A stretch of DNA of 64,000 bases. It comes from Pohlia nutans. Its lineage: Eukaryota > Streptophyta > Bryopsida > Bryales > Mniaceae. The notes beneath the pieces are model-generated. The model searched no databases. It was given only the letters and a program-made list of their open reading frames with translations, and was not told the origin of the DNA. Where the stretch lies: NCBI GenBank assembly GCA_022496805.1, contig CM040092.1:20478113-20542112 (forward strand). Direction: 5' to 3'. The position numbers and the translations under genes were made by a program. Every line of letters starts with the position of its first letter. Positions within the stretch are counted from its first letter, which is position 1. Below, in pieces: positions 49,651 through 58,990 of this stretch.

Positions 49651-50211
49651 AGGTTTGTTCCTGAATTCATCCAGCCACTCACTCACGCACTACCTCAGTA
49701 GTACTTGTAGCTCCCACTTTTGAGTTCTTAATGGTTAGCTCTTTCTGGATCTTCTGTACAAACTTCATCCGACCATGCAACTGAGAAACTAATATGCTTC
49801 CATTGATTCCGTAGCTGGTGGACCACTGAGACATTTATCTGCTTGAGTGAGCCTCTTTAATTCTCAATCACTCACAAAGCAGCAAACAAAGAACAAAGAA
49901 ACTTGCATCTTCTCTTTGATTCGTAGAATCCCAGTAGTGTATCACATGTGTACCGGGAATAACAGGTGTCATGTACTGAGTGGTTCCAGATTCATGGTAC
50001 TGACTTTTCTATTCAATGTTGACCAGTCCTTTTTCATGTATTGAATCATTGTAGTACTCTTCTAAGGTACAGTGACTCACAAAACCATGTCGGTGTTTGA
50101 ATGTTTTGCGGTAAATAGGCAATGCTAACACATGGAATGAATAATTGAACAAACCTAAATTAGAGAGTAGAAGTTTTATTGATGGGAATTGAAAACAAAA
50201 TACACATAATA

Positions 50212-50396
50212 CCGTAGTTTACTAGCAGGTTAGGCACCTTTCTGCCTAGTATTTAATTATTTCTAAAAATAAATTTATGCAAAACCGAATATTCTTCAAA
50301 ATCCGTATTTCCCCCATACAAAAAATAATAATTTCCCGAAATTTTAGGCATTTATTTTTGGGTTTAATTTCTGCCAAACCTGCTAGTAAACTACGG
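50212..50396. mobile_element. TA-flanked MITE nested in the Tc1-like element, 185 bp
   Basis: The ends CCGTAGTTTACTAGCAGGTT and its inverted copy AACCTGCTAGTAAACTACGG (one offset base in the arm) are flanked by TA at 50210-50211 and 50397-50398. It is outside the transposase frame, between the frame's end and the left inverted repeat. Confidence 0.88.
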
Positions 50397-50559
50397 TATA
50401 TGGGAGCACTCAAATTTTGAAATCAAGTCCCGCACTGATTCAATTTTGGACTTGTGATTCTATACATACTCAAAAATCAATCCACTTGCCCTTTGCATAA
50501 ATGACTGCCCTTATTCTTCGTGGCATGCTCTCATAAAGCTTCTTACACTCAATGGAAGT

Positions 50560-51450
50560 GATAGAATGGAAAAGTTCAAACACACACTCCCATAATTGTA
50601 GAAGATCCTTTGGAGGTGTTGAATAACGATTGAGCTTCCGTTTTAGTGTTGCCCATAGGTGCTCTATAAGGTTTAGGTCGGGTGATTGAACGGGTCACTT
50701 TAAAACATTGAAAGATTATTTAAATAACCACTCTTTCATTGGTTTTGTTGTATGTTTAGAATCATTGTCATGTTGAAAAATGACTCTAAATGCATTTATG
50801 CCATACTTTGAAAAAGTGCCATAGAGATTGGCCTCCAGTATCTCACGATAGACATATTGATTCATTCTACCTTCTATCTTGCAAATCAAACCAGGTCCAA
50901 TTGCACTCATGCAACCCCAAACCATTATTGAACCTCCTTCGTGCTTTAGTTTTTTCCTCACTGTTCAATTTGTAAGACCCTCTCCGTCTTGAACCCAACA
51001 CCAATAACAACCATCTGAGCAAAAACGATTGACCTTAGTCTCATCTAAAAAAACCACTTGCTTCCAATCCTTAACGGTTCAATTCTCATGAGATTTGGCA
51101 AAATCTAAACGAGCTTGAATATTCTTCTGTGGTAGAAGAGGCTTCTTCTTCTTCACATAAGCCTCCAAACTTACCGAATTTAATGCTCGTCGTACTTTCT
51201 GAACACTAATTTCATTGGCAAATTCCTGCCTAATTAATTTGCATGCCTCTATGGCAGTACTAAATCCTCTTTTGTCACCGCTCTTACACATGCCCTCCTT
51301 AAGCGGTCTCAAATCACTTTTGATCTTCCTCCTATAGATAGTTTAGCAACAGGAATACGTTTCTTTCCGATTCTCTCAACACTAGGTTCACCACTAGCAA
51401 CCCTTTTGGCTACTTTCCGTGTGCTTCATCCCTTTTGTAGCAATGATACT
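50560..51450 (-). pseudogene. Tc1-like transposase, decayed
   Basis: Read on the minus strand, the catalytic core has first Asp in FLDETKVNRFCSDG (about 51035), second in FQHDNDSKHT (about 50757) and Glu in SPDLNLIEHLW (about 50650). From the first Asp of HDND there are 34 residues to that Glu, so the type is DD34E (Tc1) and not the DD39D usual for plant mariner-like elements. IMVWGCMS is another Tc1 mark. In-frame stops occur before TVKDW, before TVRKK, after EWLFK and after SFNVLK, so it is dead. An N-terminal helix-turn-helix part (EACKLIRQEFANEISVQKVRR) is recognisable around 51180-51310. Confidence 0.9.
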
Positions 51451-51859
51451 ACATTGTTCTGCTTTTCATAAGACAATGACCTTGTCATATTATGAAACAA
51501 CTAAAAATGCAATGTACTACTTGAGAAGGAGAAGAGACACTTTTGCTTACAACACTCACTGTTGAATTGAAACTCTACTACATGGTCAATATACAGAAGA
51601 AATGGAGGTGTAGATATACAAGACTAAAGTGAGTGAGTGAGAGACTCTCTTTTAAAATTAAATATCTCAACTACCTTTGCAGATTCTTCATTAAAACTTC
51701 CATGCATTAGTAGACACTTGGATACCTATCATCTACTCTTGATAACACCTCTAAATCCTCATTAATACAATAGATATTTCAGATTATACTAAGCATGAGC
51801 AAACACTGACTCGGTTTTGTGAGTCACTGTAACTTATGAGGAATTGAAGATCAATACAA

Positions 51860-52721
51860 CATAACATTCAGTAGCATGCACTATCCCTACCTTGATTCTA
51901 CAATAGATGGTGTGGAAATATTCCACGCCCAACAATTGAGTTAACTGAAAAGAAGCCCATCTAACCTCCCTTTTTGCTCTACTTCTAATCTCTTTCTTGA
52001 GCTATACTTGGGTTGAATAGTGTCGTGTCATAGATTGTCCCCTTGTAGGCCATGGGCTTGGAGCTTTGGTAGAAGGTGTGGGAGTCATTGCGAGGTGTGG
52101 AGAATAATGACAATGGCTTGTTTTAGATTGTCTCCCAACTCATCATGAACTAGTTTTTGTTCTATTTATATTTCAATATGAGTTCAAGAGGAATTCAACA
52201 CGAGTTTGCTAAGACTTTCCTTTTTGAGCTGACTTTTCGGTTAACTCTAATACTTCATCAATAACTAAGGGCCGCTTCACACTATGGCCGTCAAGTCGAG
52301 AGGCCGTGGGAATTGAGAGTCCAAACTTTGTTGAGAATCCAAAGAAATCTACTGAAAATAGGCATAAAATATAGTTTTCATTTTTTATGAAAAGAAATCG
52401 ACGGCCTCTCGACCATAGTGACGGGTCTTGCAAAATGTAGAACCCAAACTTCCTCTCGAGAGGCCGTCACCTTGGTCAAAAAATGTTGCCATGTAAGCAT
52501 TTTGAAGGTCCACGGCCTTTGGACTTTGGCCTCTAGTGTGAAGGGTCAAGAGGCCGAAACCATGGTTTCTTGCAATTTGATTGGTGGAAACCGACGGCCT
52601 CTCGACCTTCGGCCATAGTGTGAAGCGGCCCTAAGTGGACAGGTAGAGGCTCAAGGTGATGAGTACTTGAGTAGAGTGCATGAAGGAAAGACAGTTGGCA
52701 TAAAGGCTACTGAATGTTATG
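51860..52721. mobile_element. Inverted-repeat element, 862 bp (same ends as 37565-37884)
   Basis: The ends CATAACATTCAGTAGC and GCTACTGAATGTTATG are exact inverted copies. It is inserted in the duplicated CPP downstream DNA beside the Tc1-like element and carries the Harbinger-like MITE at 52269-52631. A GGTGTGGAAATATTCCAC palindrome near 51910 resembles the palindromes in the 320-bp relative. Confidence 0.78.
52269..52631. mobile_element. Harbinger/Tourist-like MITE, 363 bp with TAA flanks
   Basis: The ends GGGCCGCTTCACACTATGGC and its inverted copy ending AGTGTGAAGCGGCCC are exact over about 20 bp, and TAA lies outside each end (52266-52268, 52632-52634), the 3-bp target typical of PIF/Harbinger. 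The inside has further GAGAGGCCGT and ACGGCCTCTC copies on both strands. Confidence 0.88.
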
Positions 52722-53282
52722 AAGACTGGGTAGGTTGTTATCTAACACTGAAATTTGGCACTTTACAGATACTGAGGTATTATTATAGTGACGTATTATT
52801 ACAGATAGTGACGTATTATTTACAATTTTGACACTGTATTCTAGTGTATGTAGTGTAGGTAACATTCAGGCTCTTGGTTTGTGTGTTCCTGGAACTTGTG
52901 GTCCTGTGAGCTTGCGTCAGTTCGCCGCAGTGATTTCTTTTTCCCTTCTACAAGGTACCGTAGCTGCAATTTGCTGTCTTCAAATTTGCTATCCATGAAT
53001 TTGTAAAACAAGATGAAATATGTGCATTTGTTCATCCAAATGTATGTGTGTTTCATCCAGAATCTGGCGATACCTGCAGGATACCGTAGATGGGTAGAAA
53101 ATATTTAAAGAAATAAATGTCGATATTTTTGGAAAATTCCTTTTTCAGGGTTTTCAGTGGTGAAAAATAGAATCTTGAAAAATGTTTGTACACTGAGAAG
53201 GGTGATATAAGAGAGTTCTGAGTGTACATGCCAAGACCATAAAGGCAGACTGGTAGACAATAAAGAGGTAGAAAGTATTTAA

Positions 53283-53825
53283 CCCCTAAACGCTTAAACG
53301 ACCATTTTCTGGTTGCTGTCCGAATCTAACAGGCTGCCCGAAACAAAAATTAAGTTTTTGAAAAAAAATTAAAAGATTTAAAGTACCAAATCAAGTCTAC
53401 TTTCCTACGCAAATTGAATTTTTTCAATCCGAGTTAAACTCCTTCTGGGATAAATTTTCAAAGTGGATCACTTCAACATTGTCTTAGTATTGTAAAATTT
53501 TCTATTTGGGGAAAGTAATGATGTTCCCTCCATCATTTCTTTTTCTTTTGTGAAGTTTACAATAGATAACCAACTTTAACCAATCATGCTGAATTTTGAG
53601 CTCTAAAAGTTAAAATTATAATTTATACAAATTTTCAACTTTTAAATTCACTAGAAAAAGATCTAAAGTTATTTTTGGAAGTTTGACTATACGGATAATT
53701 TGTAGAGATGATGCCCTACATTTTGTCTATTGAACTAAACTTCATCAAACATATGGAAGATTGGAAGGCACATATTACTCTTTATAAATTTATGTTTTGT
53801 CCAATACCCCTTAGGCTTTTAAGGG
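53283..53825. mobile_element. TTAA-flanked element in the duplicated segment, 543 bp
   Basis: TTAA at 53279-53282 and 53826-53829 bracket CCCCTAAACGC and GGCTTTTAAGGG. The source copy carries a single TTAA at the same place (27982-27985), so the site before insertion is visible. The interior matches 11132-11668. Confidence 0.92.
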
Positions 53826-54091
53826 TTAAGGATGTACACTCGAAACTCTTTTATAGCACACTTTTGGCAACCATCGTACGTGTATTCAAAACTCAACATG
53901 TGCACAGTGTCGAAATATATGTATCGATATATACAAGATAATACTCTTTATAGATATTGGAATGTGATATTGAAGTTTAGAAGTTATGGCCCAATAAAAG
54001 AAGGGAGAACTCGAATATCCATTTTTTTAAGACTCAAATTTTTGGAAGGCTATAATTTCCTCAATATAGGTTGGAATGAGAAAAGTGAATA

Positions 54092-57000
54092 GGGTGGAAG
54101 TACACTACACCCCTCTAAAAAGTATAACTGATATTTAACTAATTATGGACAAATGGACTAATTATGGACAAATTCATACAATTAATGACGGTGAAATATG
54201 CCCAAAAAATGTAGAAAATGCGCAAATTGAGGTAGCAAAAATTGAAAAACACTTGAATATGAAGAAATTCAAACAAATTATGAATATACTCATAGAATAG
54301 TATCGGTGGCCCGCCAACACGTTCTCCACAAAGACCAAGTCTATTAAGAGATACGACAATATAAAACAATGAATGTAGAGAAAACTAAAGCAAACATGTC
54401 AAACAAAAGTGTTGGCTAGCCTCCAACACAATTTTAACTAAACAACAAAACCCTAAAACATAATACCTAAATCCCAAACCCCAAACCCTAAACCCTAAAC
54501 ATCTAGCAGAAATCACATTAAGAAAAACAAATTGTAAAAGATGAGAGCAAATACGGGCCAAATATACCATATGATATCAGATCAAATGTAAAGACTTGAT
54601 ATCGAGCACAACAACCGAGTATCATTTGCTAGCCAATAGGCACTCTTAAAGAGAACCCTTTCAGTCGGCAACAAATATTAACATAGTAGAGCAAGATCAA
54701 TTTCAAATAATCAGAAGTAGTAAAGGTAGCACAAAGTACATATGACAATTTCTATCATCATGTGAGCAAAATACATTACAAGCCCCCAAAAGAAATGACC
54801 ACAAATTTAGAATGATGAAATCCAGGTCTACAAAGCCGTGTGAGAATGAATATAGTACAAGCTATATGCCCGAAGTTGTCTCATGTTTCCCTCTGACCCA
54901 ATGTACAATACCTACAAAAAGCTTGTTCCCTATGCCACATTATGATAGGGTAAGCCCCCTCCATCCACTTTTTTTTTGTATGGAGATTTTTCAAGTCAAG
55001 CCTCCCATCCAGAGGTATATACACTCCACCCAGTTTTCGAGCGATGGAGATTTTGAAGTCAAGGCACCCGGCAGCCTCGAAGAGGATGTCGATCTGCATA
55101 TCAACTGCCGGCCGATACGTTGCTTAGGATTTTTGCCACCTTGTAGAATGTGTGCATTAATATATATGTATATATTTGACAGGTTAGGCGTATATTTGTT
55201 TATACTTCCTAGTTTAGTGTTGCTACTTATCAAACCTAACTGTACATTTTTGAGTACTCATTTTGGATATTTTTGTATTATAATTTTACGTGGAATGACT
55301 ATTTCACTCTTTATTTCAACACTATATTTTCCTCCTTTGTCTCAGTTGCATATTTTATCCTCATCCCATCATTGTGTTGGTAGTTCAATCATTATCTTTC
55401 TTTCATGATCGGGTAGTGAATTCATTCCGTTGCATGCTATCCGCTGCCAACCATATGTAGTCCTTGTCATGCTATACTTCATGGTGTCGGCTGCCGGCCG
55501 ACATGTAGGCCGCTCCTCCACCTAATTTGTGTCTAGTCACTTCTATGATTTTATCCTACAACCGCCTTTTGACATCTAGTTCTGTAGGGAATCTTATTGT
55601 AGATTCTATATTAACTATGTCCGCTGATGTTTTTGACTGTCTTGTTGTCTTGTCGATTTCAATGATTTTAGTTCTCTCTAGTCTGTGGCCCCGTTGCATG
55701 TCCCCCTTTGCTATTTCATCATGCCTTGCCATATTCTGTTGTTATCGGCTGCCAGCCGATATGAGTTTTCCTTTCTATATTTCATATATTACGTTTCTAT
55801 GTTTAGGGAGACTTCCACATGGATGCTGGATTCGCTCAACCTCATCCCACCAAAAAATGTGTTGTTCTTTGTGTCGCTGGATTACTCTGCTACATCAATC
55901 CGAATGTGTAGCCTGATCGATGGAATGTTCATCGGAATGTTGTCAAGCGTCATGGTCTTAAGAAGTTGTTTGGAATGTTATTGGAGAGATTCCATGTGGG
56001 GCTGTGGTCCAGAGTGCTTTCACGGGACTTGATTCCCTTATTGAAGTACCTACTCCCGGGGGATGTCATTAGCAGGATTGCATTTATTTTTGGTAGAGAG
56101 TATTGTGAGGCCAGTGAGAATTTTCCTTGGTGTTATAAGGTCCTCCGGACTCTATATTCTAAGCGCCAATCCAGGGATGTTTGCAAGCTTGACCAGGTCC
56201 TCCTTGTCGATGTGAACCCTCTGTCTCTTCGTAAAACCCAAGATACAGCTTGCTACATTCCATTGCTATTTCAGGGGGACTTGAGCTCATCATGCAGGGC
56301 TGGCGTTATTACTAATGTTGCTACCGATCTTCTACCTTTTATATATCCATTGCATATGTTTGAGTCTGTCAGTGAATATATTAAGTGTTCACCTCGTCCT
56401 GCACAAATTCATTACGAGGTTGCTTGTGCTATTAAATACGGCCATCTCTAGAGATCTCTCTATTTTGTTTGAGAGCTAATTGGATTGTTGTCGGCTGCCG
56501 ACTAACATTTCTGTTTTGCATTTGCATATGCAAATTGTATTAGCAGTTAGCTTAGCCTTTAGTTTTGCCATTTAGTTATGCAGTTAGTCTTGGCAATTTG
56601 AATTGTCTATTACTCTGGCAAATTTGCTTGTACTTTGATATTAATATTGGAATCCAATTTTCTGTTGCACAAATATTTATCTTCATATTGTGAATGGTCT
56701 ATTGTGAATGGTGTATTGAAAATGTATTATATGTTCATATTGTGAATGTTCTATTTTGAATGGTTTCACTATTTTCTGTATTTTCACTATTTTCTGGACT
56801 TAGTTAAATATCAGTTGAATGTCAAAAAAGTACTTTGGTTGGAGTACTCATTTTCAAGTGCTTTTTTTGTTACAAATTTATTGTTTTAACTTTCTCTTTA
56901 GTGCAAGTGTATAAATAATCCTATAGAGAAGGGTTTCTACAAGGTTGTTACTCTGACATGCTTTAGTCATCCTCTACGAAGTACTTTAGTGACAAATGAA

Positions 57001-57587
57001 AGTACGTCAAAAACTGCCAAAAACAGGAAAGTACTTTGTTGAGGCCTAAGGAACCATCTACAAGGCACAATAGTTTGCACGATCGTAGATTATTTTCTAT
57101 ATGAGGGGTTCTTTATGATTCAGAGACAATAATAGCAATATCTGTTGGGATTTGGAAACCAAATAGGCATTCCTTTTTACAGAAGGAAGAAGACCAAAAA
57201 ATCATTATTTGGTTGATCCTCTGGTATAGGAAGCACTACGTATGTCCATTGCAAAACGAGTGATAGTAGAATCTCCAAACTTGTGTGTTTCTTCCTGACT
57301 TATTTTTGGCTGCCATCAGTGAAAAAAATACTTGTGGTAGAGTAAATACTTTGGCAATGTTATCCCCGCCTTCCATCTTCAAATTCAATTCAATCTAATT
57401 TGCACGTACATGGCAAATTTTCAGGATAAGATCCTAGAATCATAGATCCAAAAATTCTTTGATTCCTGATTAAAAAAACCTGCGATTAACCCACCTAAAG
57501 TACTTCTAGTACTTGGAAGAGTAAATGTACACACAATTAATACTTGATTTTTGCCAAAATTGTACCTAGTGTAGTGTACTTCCACCC
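54092..57587 (+). mobile_element. Unclassified 3.5-kb inverted-repeat element carrying an NIF/FCP1-like remnant
   Basis: The ends GGGTGGAAGTACACTACAC and GTGTAGTGTACTTCCACCC are exact 19-bp inverted copies. The flanks rejoin the duplicated CPP downstream DNA: GAAAAGTGAAT on the left and CAACATCATGATC on the right, contiguous at about 28252-28270 in the source. The right 800 bp is rich in AGTACTT words, like subterminal repeats of transposons. No transposase is recognised. A CCCTAAA-type telomere-like run (54471-54500) lies inside. No clear target duplication was found. Confidence 0.8.
55806..56451 (+). pseudogene. NIF/FCP1-like HAD phosphatase remnant inside the 3.5-kb element
   Basis: After a plausible acceptor (TTTCTATGTTTAG), the frame reads KKCVVLCVAGLLCYINPN, a TAG stop near 55911, then VKRHGLKKLF, ERFHVGLWSRVLSRDLIPLL, KYLLPGD, FGREYCEASENF, LLVDVNPLSLRKTQDTA, CYIPLLFQ, LLPFIYPL and EYIK, ending at 56451. 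This follows the plant NLI-interacting-factor (CTD-phosphatase-like) fold in order. In active members the first block is DxNG or DxDG; here it reads CVAG, so the nucleophile Asp is missing. The open part (55966-56451) is 161 codons. It is probably a captured host gene fragment; whether it is expressed is unknown. Confidence 0.68.
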
Positions 57588-57903
57588 AACGCAACATCAT
57601 GATCTACACGGAAATGAGCTTGCACTTAAGATCTAGTCAAGTGAATTAGATGTTACGCCAGTTGGAAGTCAGTGGTTTCCTTGAGGAGCAATTTCTAGAT
57701 TATGCCAAAGAAATTCTATGCCACCCTGAACCAATAACAAGATGATATGTGGAACTTTTTTGACAAATCAAAATTAATCTATGTAAAAAATGACCACAAT
57801 GTAGGGTACCAATCCAACTGTAGTTTCTACTTTAGCCCCTAAAGGACCAAGGGACCATTTATGGTTTTCAATTGATAAATTCAATCGATTATGTTGTGAA
57901 TAA

Positions 57904-58990
57904 TATGATGACTCAAGTATTTTGCAAATAGATCAAATTTTATTAGAGCTTCCGCACTCGTGCGTGCTATCCTTCGCCGCTAAAAAATTTGGCGAGCCCG
58001 AGCTATTTTTATCTCTCCACCGCGGCTGGTGCAATCAATTTTACAATCGTGGCCTCGCTTAAAAGTTGGTTCAATTTGATATCTTGTAGAGTTGTGTTGA
58101 TATTTCAGCATGCCCTTAATACGGATTTTTTTTTGGAAGATCGTGAGCTTCTTCCTTTTTTAAGGCTTGCAATGGCAGGGCGTGTGAGACAGACAGTAGG
58201 GCGCGCGTGTAGTTGCGGTACTGCAAGCGTCCCCGAGAGGGGCACTGGCGGAAATTTAGAAACAACGTGCGATAGAATATAGGGTATTTAATATTCATTC
58301 AAGATATAATTTTGAAAAATTCCAAATAAAATATAGGGGCCGATTAATGTTGAAAACAATTTATAAAAAGGATACTATACTATGTAATACGTGCTTTTTT
58401 ATTTTATTTTAATTAAAAATAACCCTTGGATAGGGGTATCTTAAGATGAATATGATTATGGAGGCTTAAATTGAATGAATGAAAAATTGCATATTTCCAA
58501 TGTTAGACAGTTGTGTTTCTTAGTACTAAAACTTTCAGGTTGCATTCTACTGGCATTCACCATTACAAAGTATAGTATTACAATTTGTTTGATTGTGTTT
58601 TCCTCTTTGCCATACCACAACAATGCAATTCCTTTGTCAAAAATGTCAATTTACAATTCATCCCCCCCCCTTCCAAAAAAGAAACTCAATAAAATTGGAG
58701 GCTATCAAAAAATTGTAAGAGAAATTGAATATTTAATATTGAATGCATTTTTGATTTCTAGTTATCTATAGGGTATTAAAATTTAAAAATCAAGCTCAGT
58801 AGGTTTTTTCTACTTAAAGAACACCTAATATTCTAATTTCTAGAGATAATACCCCCCCTTAAAAATAAGTGATTATCGCACGTGTTTCCAAAAAATTACT
58901 CTAAGTGCCTCCCCCGAGCAGGCGTTATGGAAGCGGGGTAGAACGTGCAAGCAGGGCAATTGGTTTTTTTTGCTCCATGATTGTGAGATT
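57904..58990. other. Intergenic DNA, no gene recognised
   Basis: Begins where similarity to the CPP source segment ends. A GC-richer patch lies at 58140-58260. The frames 57989-58282 and 58475-58771 have no recognisable domain. Confidence 0.4.

Larger units (their letters stand above)
50070..51829 (-). mobile_element. Tc1-like transposon (DD34E), 1760 bp
   Basis: The ends CAGTGACTCACAAAACC are inverted copies extending to about 30 bp with three mismatches, and TA dinucleotides (50068-50069, 51830-51831) flank them as a Tc1/mariner target duplication. The source copy of the duplicated segment (near 27437) has no insertion. A decayed transposase fills the minus strand and a small MITE lies inside. 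Confidence 0.92.
48715..57903 (+). repeat. Second copy of the CPP 3' segment, expanded by nested insertions
   Basis: Blocks at 48715-49140, 49430-50069, 52722-53280, 53830-54091 and 57588-57903 match 26390-29445 in order and orientation. Between them lie a short insertion, a Tc1-like element, an 862-bp element, a TTAA-flanked element and a 3.5-kb element. Alignable sequence totals under 2.5 kb. The SSL gene and the MULE lie between the two copies, so this is not a simple adjacent duplication. Confidence 0.88.

Noticed and set aside
54812..55408. Open frame of 198 codons on the plus strand
   Set aside because: Its second half is hydrophobic low-complexity translation of AT-rich DNA, the opposite strand is also partly open, and no domain is recognisable. 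The middle (about 55000-55115) might be an exon remnant but cannot be supported.
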